Positions 1 to 13,500 of a DNA stretch of 64,000 nt are shown here, piece by piece. The translations under genes were made by a program, and so were the position numbers. How positions within the stretch are numbered: the first letter of the stretch is position 1; each line of letters begins with the position of its first letter. Source of the DNA: Porpolomopsis calyptriformis (Eukaryota > Basidiomycota > Agaricomycetes > Agaricales > Hygrophoraceae); contig OX621164.1 of the NCBI GenBank assembly GCA_951640195.1, positions 973,098 to 1,037,097 of the forward strand, written 5' to 3'. A model generated the notes under the pieces. That model was not told the origin of the DNA and ran no database searches. It saw nothing but the letters and a program-made list of their open reading frames with translations.

Positions 1-1019
1 ATTATCACTTCCCTTTTCTCTTTTCGTGATTGACATTGGACAGATTAGCGGACGGTGCCCAGAGCAATGAGATTGAATTGGCAGTTAAAGTTCTAGATTG
101 CGATGGTAGGTTTCTTTTGTATCAGTTCTGAACGAGATGACTCATTCCGTTTGTCCCAGAGCGTATTAGAGACACACTCTCGCATGAGATGTGCCACTTG
201 GCTTGTTGGGTCATAAACGGCGACCTGAAAGAGAATCATGGGAGGATCTGGAAAGGATGGTGAGTGCTAAGGAATCATTTGTGATCATCCACGAATGCGC
301 TCCTTGTTCTTATCGCAGGGCTGCTAAAGTAATGCGCAAGCGTCCGGACATAGAAGTTACGGTACGTGTCTCGCTAGTCTCAAGGGGCAAGTTTAATGAA
401 AAGACGCGCAGACGAGGCATGATTATGATATTTCATACAAGTACCAATGGAGTGAGCAAGAACCCATTTTCATTATCCACGAGTGCTTTCTGATTCGACT
501 TCATGCCCAGAATGCGATCAATGTTCATATATGTAAGGAGTTCTACGAGAGAGAGGGGTCGTTGAAACCTAACACTAACATTGAATTCTCCATTAGATAC
601 GGTCGGTTCAGCAAGTCCATTCAACCCGATAGATGCAGTTAGTCCACCTTCCCTTCCCCTCCCAATTTCTTCGCAATTGACTCGCCATCCCAAAAACAGT
701 TTGCGGAGAGTGCAAGGTCGGCCAACTTGTACCCTTATTCCCCGTCGCGCCCCCCAAACCGGTAGATGAAAGAAAGAAGACGTCTGAGAAAGTTCAGGGT
801 GAGAGCCTTGTCTCGGCGGTCGTTTTTCTCTACCAGGCTGATGCGTTGCTTCCTTTCAACCTTGCCTCTATAGATTCTCCACGTCAGATTGATCAATACC
901 CATCTCTACGGGTTGATCCTCAACTATCACCAGGTCCCCCTACCAAAGAGTTGGATCCTGATCTAGACTCGGAGGTGGAGATTCTGGCGACAACACTGGG
1001 AACCATACACGTACTGTGA
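1..1019 (+). CDS. SprT-like zinc metalloprotease (ACRC/GCNA-type), 5' end outside window
   Basis: This is the C-terminal part of a SprT-family protease, the group linked to DNA-protein crosslink repair. Eight exons can be joined in frame: to 105, 160-259, 319-361, 412-451, 511-532, 597-637, 700-798 and 874-1019, all with GT-AG introns. The second exon holds the catalytic HExxH as SHEMCHLACW, followed by NGDLKENHG. Later exons give the typical TTRHDYDISYKYQWEC, then YGRFSKSIQPDRC and CGEC, so the four-cysteine zinc ribbon (CDQC ... CICGEC) is complete. A variable acidic tail ends in ILATTLGTIHVL at a TGA. The start and any N-terminal DNA-binding region lie before base 1. I am sure of the family. 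The substrate is inferred from the family only. Confidence 0.85.
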
Positions 1020-3035
1020 TATGAACGGCTCTATGTAGAGGCATAAGTAGTCCAAATCTTGTCTGTCAACTCGGATTTGAAAATTATAAAGCCCACCAGC
1101 GACGCAAAATCCTTAGAATAGGAATCTTGAAAACCGTCCTACAATCGAACGAGACAATTGGTCCGCTTCCTTTCATAAATTCTGCACATCATCCCCTGGC
1201 ACTCTTGCACTTGATGAGTGAACAGGAGGCCGGATTGGGATTTACTGAACACATTAGAACGACAAGTTCAGCTGACCGCATATCTGCACATGGCCTCCCG
1301 AAGGCTCCCATTGACCGCTCTCCGTCTCTGGCAACTATGACCTGAGAGCTCGTTGTTGAGCTCTACAAATGTCCTGTGGGATTAGCACGCAAAATCTAGG
1401 TGACGTTCCCGTTTCATTTTGACAAATACCCTTGATGCTGAACCTTGTTGTTTCGCTCAAGTCCTCGACATGATGGGTGGTAGCTACACTATGGCCACCA
1501 TGACTGGGCAACTACGGTATATAATAAACTCCAGCACGGTGACCTCACTCTTCTCACAATGTTAGCAAGTCACTACTTTTCTCGTAATCATCTGTCAGTC
1601 TCTCTCTCTTCCTTTCATTTCTTCAAAGCCGCTAATATTCTGCTTTCCAAGTTAGAATCCGGGGGATAAAAGGACCACACAGGACACTGTCGATCACACG
1701 CCCAGTCTCAAATGCATCGCAAAGATCAAAGAACTGGCATGAAGAACCACTGCTCAAAGGAGCCAAGCTGCGCTGAGAGATCTTGCGCGTTGGGAATCCT
1801 TCATCATGCATTCTCTAGGCTGATGCTGTTTTTTGCAGATTATCCTGTGAGGTGGGACCGATTGCCTCTCACAGGATTCCATTTCAGAGGCGAAGATGGG
1901 TTGCTTGCACGTTGGACCCATCTCATCCCATCCTCGATCTACTCGAAGGTATCTTTCAGTCTCGCCAATTGACAGGGCCCTCAGTTTTCTACTTTGTTGT
2001 TCTAGCATCGGACATGTGCTGCTATTAAAACGTTCACCGACTCGATTTTCACCGCTGAAGATGTCCAGCAATACATAAACCATCCTGACCATTCGCTGAA
2101 TCTTGAACTCAATGCTCGCAATGCGATAGATGAGATTATGGCTTGGGGGAACTGGAGCGATACATTGTGACAGTCAGGTAAGAGTTCGGACATGACCATC
2201 ATTATCACATTTTTATATGTATCACCCAGTGGAAATACTTTTTCCGAAAAGTGAGAAGGCGTATTCCGCCCACAATAAGCATCCGGGGCAATGAGGAAAT
2301 CATGTTCGGAAGAGGCAAGGGCAGCAGCCAAATCACCCCACCACCTGATCCAAGGATATGCAACCTCCACCTAGCGATCGCTTGGGTTTCTCCATGCCTG
2401 TGAGGCTGTGAAGATGTTTTGACTGATTCATCTACAACGATTTCGAAGATATAACACAGCTTCCGGTCCATTTCGGCGGACTGTTCGTACCCGATGATGT
2501 GATCACACATAAGCTGGAGGTTCTCGTTCGATAAATCCTTACCACACGCAATAGTGCACATGCACCACCTCACAGCAGCCTGCATTCGCGTGTCCAAAGA
2601 CTCTCAAGTGGAATCAATAAAACCCGCTCGACCAACCCCCCCATGTGTTGGTCCTGGTAACCTAACTTTCCACAAGTTGCAATCATCTAAAGAACTACAG
2701 TACCCGTCATCAATGGCAATGCTCAGGGGTGCGGGGACTCATTTGGCAGTTGCTCCACTCAACCCCGTTGATGCCGGAACCCCTAAAAAAATCCTTTCGC
2801 CCCTGGCAGCATATCTTATCACGCAAAAAACCCCGATCCAGATTCCAGATTCAGACTCGGAAGGTGGACATCCTGACGACCTACGCATATGATGATGCCA
2901 AAACTCGTGCGTCTTTACATTCGTTACGACATGCATAAAGATATATATATAATAACGATCCAGCAATGCATAGCAGGGTCTTAACGATACATGTTTGTTA
3001 TTACATATATATTATTGAAAAATTCATTCTTCTTT
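1020..3035. other. 2-kb stretch without a supported gene
   Basis: No open frame here gives a protein I recognise and none can be joined to others with convincing introns. A TATA-like stretch near 1520 (gtatataataaa) precedes short frames at 1712-1972, and minus-strand frames cover 2002-2597. The composition looks like decayed coding sequence rather than a clean intergenic spacer. The run of AT near 2940-3010 probably belongs to the 3' flank of the P450 gene. Confidence 0.4.
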
Positions 3036-5224
3036 TCACTGAACGTACCGCCTCACTTTAATCGGCAACCTCGATCCCGAATCAAACTCTCCATCCACAA
3101 ACGGCCGGGTGACGACAGCATTAAACTTTTTAATGCATTCCGCCGGTTCGAACTCGAAATAGGGTATCAGCGTCGCCACGAACACTTTCGTTTCCATTAT
3201 TGAGAATCGGTACCCCGGGCACGAATGAGGCCCGAACGAGAACGTCATCAGGCTCGCCAGGCCAGGATGCGTAGGCGGGCGACCGACCGTCGTTTGTGGT
3301 AAATTCTTCCACCGATCGGGGCTACACGATCGGGTTGGTAAGACGATGGATCAGAGAGAGAGAGAGAGAGAACAACAACGCTCGCTTACTTGAACACCTT
3401 GGCATCCTTCCCCCAAATGTCTTCAGACAGATTAAAGCCCTCGATGGGGATATGTATATAGCTACCCTTCCGAATGGGAATATGGCCACCAGCAGGAACT
3501 TCGGTGCGGTCGCGGAGGACCATCGGATGGGAGACGGGTATGAGGTCGTCCACGGTCGCGACGCGGATCGTGCCGTGAACGGGCGGGGATATGCGCAGTA
3601 CTTCGCGGACGACGCTGTCTAAGAACGGCAGGCTGTCGATGGCATCGGCGTATCTGATCAGGCTCTGGTTGGCTGATGTGTCCGGGGAGCTGGGAGATGG
3701 CGGAGGTGTATTGAACGAGAGAGAGATAATTTCTTCGCGCAGTCTTGTTTGGAGTTCAGGATGGAGCGAAAGCAGATGGAGACAGTAGGAAATTGCGAGC
3801 GAGGTGGTATCTGAACCTGCGAATAAGAATGTAGAGAGTTGATCGAGGATATCTGCGTCAGACAATCGTTTACGGGGATCAGCAGCGAGGTTCGATTTAA
3901 CTGCGTATGATCGTAAGCATCTATTAGGTGAATAAAGGTGTTTGTGTAACTTACTGAGTAAAGTGAGAATATCTTTATCTTGGATCTCTTTCATTCTATA
4001 TTTCTCGGCGAGGATGCTGGCTTTCTTGTCTTCCATCAATTTCTTGCCTGCGGAGTGGATAATCCGCAAGCTCTCTTTGGTTATTCTCGCACACTCGTCA
4101 GGCTGTGAGGGGGGGGGAAACATTAGACACAAAGAGTTTCAAAGACGGGGAGGACCTACCCAAATCTTCTCAAGGAGGGGGAAAAACAATTGGATGTAGG
4201 TCCTCATCCCTGGCCCTTTATCTATGGTCTTAAACATACGGCTGTACGCGCGGTAAACCTCTTCTGACTCGTCATGCAACGCATGAAAGTGGTAATCAAA
4301 ACCGGCGAGGCCAATGACATCAAAGGTAGCACGTGAAAGCCAGTGGGTGATGTTAATGATAGCGTGAGAGGCGAATTCTACGGGAGATGAGGAGGAAGAC
4401 GTCGTTTTAGGAAGCGGACCGTCGGAAGTGTCGTAGCCTTGACAGACGATGGAGTCCCAGCGGTCTCTGAGTTCTTCCGCTTTGTGGAAGAAGATCGGCG
4501 TGAGTGCTCGCACAGAAGGACCGGTGAACGCTGGGCCAATGATTTTTCTCTAGAGCCAGATCGGTGGGAATCAGATTGGAGATGAAACTCAAACGGGGCA
4601 AAAAGAGCTTACCTGTAATCTGTGTTCTGCGCCTTCCATGACGGATACACCTATCCGCCACAAGAAGAGAATTTAGGTCAGGCTGCGATTTTATTTTTGG
4701 AATAGGAAAACATGCACGTACCACGCCCAAGCCATTTCGACAGCATGCTGCGTGTCGGCCAGGGTTTCTCGTATATAGGGGAGTTAAGAATGTGCGAAAC
4801 GGCACGAAAGTCAAAGGACAACAAGCGAAAGTCGTGCTAAGAAAGAAACGATGAGGTGCGCCATACCAAAAAAAAAATAAGGGTGTGTTACCTTGCCGAA
4901 ACCATGGAATCGAAAGGTCTTGCCGTAGGATTTTACAAACTCGTCATACTTCTCTGGGGTAATATTAGGACTGGGGGGGGGGGATGGGATAAGCATATCG
5001 GGCGGGGGACGAAGGGGGGAAGGCCAAACTCACTCCATGACCTCCCTAAAGTGATTCTGGAGATAGGCCCCGTCTGGACCGAGGAGGTTCCTGAGAGGAT
5101 CAGAGGGGGCATTGACAAACATCTTGAGGATCCATAAGAGGACGCTTCCGAAGAGGAGTAGGAGGGAAACGAAGAGGGATTTGGCGAGAAGGGCGAGGAA
5201 GGGGAGTAGTTGGTGGGGGAACAT
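3036..5224 (-). CDS. Cytochrome P450 monooxygenase (first of two)
   Basis: This is a membrane-anchored haem-thiolate monooxygenase with several short introns. The N terminus, starting at the ATG at 5224, is a hydrophobic anchor (LLPFLALLAKSLFVSLLLLF). The I-helix has FLFAGSDTTS, with the oxygen-activating AGxDTT. The K-helix has ExxR in VVREVLRISPP. The haem loop reads FSFGPHSCPG, with the cysteine ligand in place. The residue two before the cysteine is His instead of the usual Arg. The overall layout suits fungal microsomal P450s of about 550 aa. The substrate is unknown. Its start is 171 bp from the start of the divergent S29 gene, so the two probably share a promoter region. Confidence 0.88.
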
Positions 5225-5395
5225 GGCAAAGGGCAGGGCAGGACGTGGTTACCTTCAGAGTGGCCATGTACGGAATGTGTTCTTTCTCTATCAATTCCCT
5301 AATTTGGTACAAACGAATGTCCATAAACATATTTATTATGTAATATTCCGTGTACATATAACTGTACAGTTTATGTAATACATCTTTCTTTAATC

Positions 5396-5662
5396 ATGAC
5401 ACACGACGCAGTTTGGTTTTCTCGTCCAAGAAAATTCGGCAAAGGCAGTCGTCAATGGTCGGTCTAATTTCTCTCTCTCGTTTTCAATCCACTCACCTTT
5501 GCCGCAGCCGCCTTTGTGCTCACCAGGCAGGTCTCATCCGCAAATACGGCCTTGATCTCTGCCGCCAATGCTTCCGCGAAAAGTCAGCCGCTATTGGCTT
5601 CGTAAAGGTCTCTCTCCTCTCTCTCCATTCGTTCCACACTCACCACCACCCAGAATCGTTGA
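5396..5662 (+). CDS. RPS29: 40S ribosomal protein S29 (uS14)
   Basis: Three exons, 5396-5457, 5508-5607 and 5654-5662, join to exactly 56 codons, the universal length of eukaryotic S29. The introns are 50 and 46 bp. The protein starts [21 protein letters not shown], passes through [20 protein letters not shown] and ends in GFVKNR. The zinc site is complete: Cys21, Cys24, Cys39 and Cys42. It sits in the head of the small ribosomal subunit near the mRNA path. The last exon holds only two codons and the stop, so single-frame gene callers would miss it. The first donor is GTCGGT, a weak match to consensus. Confidence 0.95.
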
Positions 5663-6140
5663 TGTTTGAACCCATCCATTTTTTGCTGTCAATTAGTTTA
5701 CTGTCAATCCAATTGAAGGAACACCAGTGAATTTATACACATTGAGCAATAACTACAGAATGACAAATAGTGCGGCGACGACAACGTACTATTAGAAGAC
5801 AGTCGAGTGGGTCAGGAAGATCTGTACAAATGGCCAGAACTGTTCGAAGCGCAAAGGTGGACACAACCGGAAGAATGGGAATGGGGAAACTAGCGGGAAA
5901 GGAAGAAAGAAAGAAAAAAAAAAAAAACTAACAATGAAATATGCTTGATGCAAAATACAATGCGGGGATTGGTATGATAAATTCGGGGACGCGTGTGCCC
6001 GGTGACAGATAGTGTTATAGTGGAGGAGGGGGTAACGAGAAATGCGGTAGGTGTAAAGTAACTTGTGGGGGGCGGGATAGAGAGATGAAATAAACGAACG
6101 ACGTTTTCTCGTAGGCGCATGGGGATTCCTTTTTTCTTCT

Positions 6141-9100
6141 TCACATGCCGTACCCAAACGATGGCCTCTGGTATGGGTCGTTCAATGTGGCCCCACCGAA
6201 CGCGTTCACGTTCGTGAACGTCGATACACTGGGAAACCCTGCACCAGGGTGCGTTTGCGACGGCGACAATCCCTGTCCGTGATTCGAGTTGCCTTGCAAG
6301 ACATACCCGTCAATAGATTGTGGCTGCATTCCGTGCAGCTGAGCAGCATTCAAATGTGTGGGCCCAAAACTTCCTTGCCCTTGTAGTCCGGCCGCGCCCG
6401 CTTGAAGCGCATAGATCCCATTCTGCGCGTTGTAAACCTCGCCTAGGTGGTTGCCCTGTGCCATGTGCCGCACCGCTCCGTGAGGGCCATGCCCAAGTCC
6501 CATCAGCGTTTGCTGGTTGTGATAATTAGCAAAGTGATCCATCTGTTCCCGCTGCAGCTTGTTTTGAATCCGTTTTCCGTAAGGAGTATTACGAATCAAC
6601 GGGAGCACCGGTCGAATTCCCTCGACGAGAAGAGCCCGTTGAGTAGGCTCCGCATAGTCCAAAGCCGTCTTTGGGTGAACTAAATGAATATCGCCACCAA
6701 CCCACCGACCCAATTCACACACACCTGGACACAATAATTGCCATAAGAATCGCGCAAAAGCTTCTCCAGCCGAGTCCGATTCAAGAGCTCCTCGATGAGC
6801 ACCTTGCGCGTATTATGCTCAGCCACGCGAACACACTTCATTCAACCCCTTCGTCAGCATAATCATCATATAAGCAAGAAGCACCTCAAACCTTCTCTAT
6901 GACATTGGAGCTAAATTTTTGAACGGACAGCGCGCAGACATTGCCCGTGAATTGACGAATCACGGCATCGCTAAAGCGATTGTCGTTCAAGTCTAGAATG
7001 TATTGAACAACCTATCCAGACAGTTCGTCGAATCATCTTCTGCGCCAACATAAACCGAATACACTCACATAGTTACCGTAAGGGTCTTGAACGAGTGTGA
7101 GAGCATTGTATGTAATCTCCTGGACCAGTTGAATGCGTTGCAAATCAGAAGCGTGGTCGATACATCGCTGCAAGACGCAGCAGCCGTGACGATGGGTGGC
7201 GACCTCAACACAATTAGCCGCCACGGCATTATAAATGAACTAGGAAGATGGGTTAGCCGTATTCAACTTATTTCGTATTCCAACCTCACCTGATTATCTT
7301 CTGGAGCTAGCTTATTTAGGCATTTCTGAATGACATGGTTGCCATTCAGGTCCTTGATCAGCACAACGACATGAAGGCTGAGAGCGAGGATAATAGCACG
7401 GATCTGAGCATTGTATCTAAGATCAGCCTGCGTTCATGGCCTGTAAGTGTAGAAAAGCGAGAGTAAACCCGGAACCAGACTCGCCTGCCTTCGCGTCGAC
7501 AAGAAATCAATCATCTTCTGCACCGCGCGTGTACCATGCATGTTAAGTGAGATATTAACAAGATCCTTGGCGACGGACTCGCAAATCAGGGTACGCTGCT
7601 CGTCTGTCGAATATTCCAAAAGCTTCTGGCACAAGTAATTACCGAAAGGATCTAAAGGTAACCGCATGTAAATCAGTAAACTGATTTCCCGCTCATCACG
7701 AATACGAACCCGTCATGAGATCAGCAAAGTGCCCAAACGTTTCACGGAAAATCATGTCGCGATGTTCGGGGACGCCCTCCTCCAGCTTCTTTTGCAAATA
7801 ACGACAGCCATGTTGGTCCTTGCATAGCGCTGGAATCTCCCCTTGCAAATCCTCCAGGCGGGTGCCCGCAAAACGGTTGACTGAAGGACACATCATACGT
7901 TAGCCATAAATGAGGGTGAATGCGAGGGCAAGCAATTCACATTCACGATCTATGTCGCCACGCTTGTGCTTTGGACCATGCAGACCGTTCATCTTGCTAT
8001 CAGCGCCGCCAGTGGCGCGACTGGGTAGACCCAGACCATAACGGGAACCATTGTGATGGTACAAGGCGGTTGAGCCACTGGTACTGTTCAGCTGTGCCTT
8101 GTTGCGGTTATTGGGTTCCAAGACGTAAGAATTGTATCGACCTTCAACTGGACCATTGAGATTATAGACGACATCCCCGCCATATTGCTGCTAGTAAAAG
8201 ACACTGAGAACGAAAGAGCAAGGACGGAGAGAGAGAAAACGTACTTGAAGGGAATCATCAAGACCTGGCTCAATCGTATTGAATTTCAGTGAACCGTTCT
8301 CGTATTGACCAGGGGGGATCCGGGACAAGGACGCCTGTAGTTCACCAGCATTCACAGGATTATCACCATGCTGATGCGAAATTTGTGGGGTAAGACGAGC
8401 ACTCATTGTCTGCGGGTCAGGGGAGCGAGGAGTCCCAGGTGTCTTGGCGAGATGGGCAGCATTGTTTGCCACACCGAGAGGGGTAGCTGGAACGGATCGT
8501 GTGGTTGCAGTCAAACTTTCTAATAAATTTGAGGGTGAACTCCGGCGAGAGGATGAGCCTTGATTATGGGAATGAGCCACGATTTGGGGATGCTGTTGTA
8601 AGAGGGGTGTTGACGAGGCAGAAACAGCGCCACCCAAACCATTATCTAATGGGGGTGTGAGAGTGAGATTCGGGTTGACATTCCTCCGGTCATTGCGGGA
8701 AAGTAGACCGTCAGGGCCTCGCTGAGAACCAGTAAACTGAGGCCATTCAGAGGACTTTTCACGAGGATCGGGTGTACGATTAGAAAACGAGGTGCGGGGA
8801 GAGGTCTGAGAGAGGTGCGCCAAATCCAATGCAGCCGAAGACGCAGACAACTATATGATTTAAAATGAGGATATAATAAACCAGATGACAAATGGCATAC
8901 CTTGTTCGCAAAAGAGTGGTGGTACTTGTCATCATCCGACGTGGGCAGATTTCTCATCGCGTCTTAAAAACGAGTGAGATTTTGAAATTCAAAGAGGAGT
9001 GAGTGAGAAGATCTTACTGTGCATCTCTTGATCGAGCTGCTCGTCGAGCATCATGCCAGCATTATAAATGGTGCTATTACGCTTCCGATCCTCTTCCCCG

Positions 9101-9899
9101 TATCTCACGGAACCCCTCCCGATGATGGAGGAGGGATGATTCGGTGCAGGCGCAGGGGACAGCCTATTCGCTCTCTCTACGGACAAGCCTTGCAAATGGG
9201 TGGAAAGGTCGTCATCGTCGCCACTCGCGGAAGTACGTCGACTGGCCGGCATACTCTTGGCCCCTGCAGGGCGAGCAAAGTTTTGGCTACCATTTGGAAC
9301 GCCCTGGGAGTGTTCGGGGGAAGGATCGACGGGGGCCAAAGTGACCGACTTGCGCTTATCGGAGACGGCGGTACCAACAGCCTTCAATAAAGACTCTGCG
9401 TCCACGACTTGCTGTGGGCGTCCGGTCTTGATTGCAGGGACAAACTCATTGGTGAGAACTGCGTTGATCCGGGGGGGTGTGGTAGGTGCGGAGACAGCGA
9501 GATGCTGCAGGCCGGTAGCATTAGAGGAATTGGGGTCGTAAGGAATGTTGAGCAGTTCCTGAGCTTGCTGTTGTTCAAGGACACGCATTTGGTCCTCGAA
9601 GATTTTGCGCTGAAGAAGACGTTGCCGTTCATGTTCGAGACGCTTGAGCTCGACACGCTATGGTGACGATGAGGAAAGGGGGGGACGGAGAAAGAGAGGA
9701 CATACAGCGGACATGTCGGGCATATTAGTTCCCAGCCTGGCAGCCTGGGGGAGAGGATGAACTCGCGTGAACTGGAACGGGAGGGAAGACGTACGGAATC
9801 AGCGAGGTCCAAAAAGGCAGGCGGACTCTGTTTCCGGCCATCCGAGGAGGGATGGTGATTATCAGTAGATGATGTAGAATTCTCCAAAGCGTTGTTCAT
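6141..9899 (-). CDS. PUF4: Pumilio/PUF RNA-binding protein, Puf4 type
   Basis: This is a translational repressor that binds 3' UTRs through a C-terminal array of Puf repeats. The start is the ATG at 9899 (MNNALENSTSSTDNHHPSSD). The N-terminal half is low-complexity, rich in Ser and Pro, with a coiled-coil stretch. Repeats begin around 7880 with LCKDQHGCRYLQKKL, and continue with DPFGNYLCQKLLEY, SLNMHGTRAVQKMI, THRHGCCVLQRCID and VQDPYGNYV. The final repeat has PLIRNTPYGKRIQNKL. The wording LCKDQHGCR, ATHRHGCCVLQRC and IRNTPxGKRI matches yeast Puf4 better than Puf3 or Jsn1. A glutamine- and glycine-rich tail of about 130 aa follows. At least seven introns interrupt the frame. It is tail-to-tail with S29, with about 480 bp between them. 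Confidence 0.88.
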
Positions 9900-10528
9900 T
9901 TTGAAAGACAGATAGGACTCTTCCCGGCAGGAAACAGAGGAAGGACAAAAAGATATAGAAGAAGAAAAAAGGTAAGACTATTTGCACAACGGTAATCCTG
10001 AAGGGGGGGGTTAGCGAACAGAGGGAGAAGGGGCGGAGGCAAGACAGGAGGGACCTGAAAGTCGCTTTTGAGCCCGTCTAGAAAGGACAGTTGGTATAAA
10101 TGCGGCTGGCGGGCTACGAGGAAGAAGAGGGCTGGATGAGAAGGAAGAAGAGGAAGAAGGAGAGATATGGCTGACCGTTTTTAAGTACTCCAGACTGGTG
10201 GTCGCGAAAGGGAACGATGAGGGGAGGACTGATGACGAGGTTAAAGTATGGAACGGGAACTGTTGGGCGGGATTTTCTTACAAGTACCGCTATAATTAGA
10301 TCTCCGCTTAAAAAAAAAAAAAACAAGCTGATTTTTCTGATTTTTATCAACCCAAACCTTTCCAAAGCAACATTTATCTATTTATCTGTTCGTTCACTCT
10401 GAACATCGCATTAAGCGATGCATTCGTATGTAACGCTCCACCCCATTTTCATGCTCGTTTCCTGTTTCATTTCAGTCTTGTCACGTGCTTATTTCGTAAA
10501 ACGTATCCAAATTAATACAGCTTTATCA
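9900..10528. other. Intergenic spacer, no gene seen
   Basis: This lies between the start of the PUF gene and the end of the UVRAG-like gene. It is purine-rich near 9900-10160 and AT-rich near 10300-10500, with an A13 run at 10311. It probably holds the PUF promoter and 5' UTR. I see no other feature in it. Confidence 0.5.
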
Positions 10529-13500
10529 TCATGCAACGAGATCGAGAGCCTGTGTCGTAGTTAGCACTACCCCATCTCCCTCCTTCTCCCTCGGCCCCTC
10601 CTCAACATGCGCATGTCCATTTATAGCATTTTTGCCCTCTTCCACCTCCTCACCCACACTCACACCTCGGATCGTCCGTCTATCCTCCTCCTCATTCTCC
10701 TCTCCCTCCGTCGATCCAACCGTGCTCGATCCGTCTCCGCCCTCCCCTTCCCCATCCTCAACGGTTGACTTGGTCCCAGTCGACCAGCCCGACGCGGATG
10801 GATAACGTGCTCGAAGAAAGCCCGCGAGCGGAGAGAGACCCAAGAACGCTCGAGGCTTTCGGGATATATCAGGTGATGCCGCAGTTGGGGTAGTAGTCCC
10901 ACTCCCAGGCGGAGTACTACTCTCCGGCGCGGCAACTTCCTGTTCCCCAGGTGGCGGTGAGGTATGACTTACATCCGGAACCATTTCCACATCTTGTGAC
11001 GAAACTGGGGATTTAAACAACCGTTGCACGCTGGACGATAACGTCAATACCCCTTAAACTGAAAACAAACTCGATCTACCGTAAAGGTGCGCCCTCCCCA
11101 TCCGTGAGGGTGAGCAATAGATTCTTCAAGTTTGGAAGTGTGTGTCGCATGTCAAGCGCTCGCAGATCCCTATCTACCATAAGCTTCAAGTAACTCAGCA
11201 CGGGAAAGAAAAAAAAAGGCTTCATGTGGAACATTACCATTTCTATATCCTTGTTCAGCAGAAAAACACCATACTCGAATCGGTATGTATCCACCCCTTT
11301 AGAGTATAACGGGAACCTAGCAATAAATAAATAAATCCAAATCTCTCCCCCCCCACGTTCCATTACACTCACATTCTTGGACCGATCATCGCCGAGATCC
11401 CATCCTTGATCAGACTTCTGCTACCAACACAAGTCACCGGATAGATCAAGCACTTGCCCAAATACGCCGCCAGGAGCTGCACAACCTGCGCCACGTAGCC
11501 TAACGCTGTTGCAACCGCATCCTCTGTCACCTCTTTATGAGATGACAGAGATAGAGGCGGTGCTGGATCCGTTGGCGATAGCGGGATGGGAAGAGGAACA
11601 TCGAGAATGGTATACAATAAGTCCGGTGGTGACGATAATTCGATCGGGAAGATCCCAGACAGTGCTGTCAAAAGTGTGGTGCGCGTCGGCCGCAACTGCC
11701 CGCGCAGGCTGCGGAGAAGTCCTCTTTACGCACACACCCACATCAACGCGCGGAAAACACATCCAAAGCAGCCATATGACGTACCTTTCCTCATGGACCT
11801 CGCCTTCCTCCAATGTTTCAGCAGAGGTCTCTCCTTCGTCCTGCTCCTTTGCCAGGGCCAACATCTCTCTCCGTTCGGCAAGTTGCCTCCGACGCATTTG
11901 AATTTGACTTTGCACTGCGGCATCAGTCGTCAGTCCGTTGGACAACCAAGAACGATGCAAAAACCTCTCACATTTCACCGTCGCGTCTTTCACCCTTTCA
12001 ATCCTCTCTCCGAGTTCCTTCACCCGGGAACCGCGGTCAGATACTTCGCGTTTCTTTTAGCCATTAATACCACATCAAAACCAAAGGAGGTATAAAAGAA
12101 GACGGGGAGAATGATTGAACATACCAGGACAGCGCTTGCATCTCCCTGGACAACTTTGTCCATTTCGCGTATGACTCCAGACAGAGATGCCTTCGTATCA
12201 AGGATGCAGGTTTGCAGAGTAGCCAATCTGAATCCCAACTTCAACCATGCTCACGGCTATGAAAGGGAGATTGGAAAAACAAACTTGAACAAGTCTTGCC
12301 ATCCTGCTGTCCTAGCGCGTTCTCTGCCACCAGCAGTGCCCGTTCCGCGTCGTCCAAGTCGACGTCGCGAACGGATAGCTGTGTGTTCTTCGTCGGTTAC
12401 AGATGATGACAACAGCCCCTCGGCTTTCTTAACCTTTCTTACCTCCGACTCGGGATCTGAAGTATATCCAGCCGAAGGTGTAGGACTCCGACGCAGTGGG
12501 TCAGGAGGTGGTGGGAGATAGAACGTTTGTCCGGGGGGAGAAAGCTTGATAAGTAAAGTGTTGGAGGGAAGACGAGAGGTGTGAGAGGCGAGCTATGTAC
12601 AAGCTCCAAGAATGAATGGGCAGCAATCAATGATGGTCACTCACATCGGCTGGCAATGGTACCAGGTCAGCTAAATGGATATTCCATTCTTCCAATACCT
12701 TCCAGCCGTCGTCCTCGACGTCCAATTCGTCTCTTTCTTTTGCTTTCTCTTTCCCCTTTACGTTAGCGCCCACATTCCCGTCGGTTCGCCACCCACCCCC
12801 AACTTTCCCCCACAACTCAATCTTGACACTTTCAGCACTGAGATCTGTCCACTCAGCCGACTCACCAACTGACCACGCATCAAATGGAAATGAGGGGTTC
12901 GTGGAATGTCGATGGACTGCCGAAAGGTAACTGGGGGTCATGGTTGTGGGTAGAACCGGAGACGAAGCTTTTGGCGAGCCTGTGGTAGGGGGGAACGAGA
13001 GCAGAGAGGGTTTTGGGGTAGTGGCGGATTTTCCTGGTGTTTTGCCGTTCATGCGCAAAGACCGGGTGGTCGACGACGATTTCGGTGTCGAAGACGATCT
13101 AGTTGGTGAAGACGAGGAAGAGGCGGCACGTAGCGCGGCTTTCTCCATGGGTTTAAACGGTGATGGCTTTGATGTCGGTCGCGTAACGCCACCATTGGAA
13201 GAAGCGCGTGAATGCCATGACGTCGATGTCTCCTTGCTGGCAGCAGCAGACGGTGATGGCGAGTCTTCGTGAAGAGAATGTGTCGGGATGGCAGTGACGG
13301 CAATAAATGTTTCCACTAATCGAGATTTAATAATCTTTTCCAAGCCTTTCTGTGAGTGATCTGGCAACATGGACAAAAATGAATGGGTCGGTGCACAACT
13401 CGCCGGGGCACCAGGGACGGTGAGCGAGGATGGCCCTGCAAATGGTGGGTTGATCGAAGAGACGAGGGAGGTTGTCCGATGGCGGTTCGTCGGCCGAATG

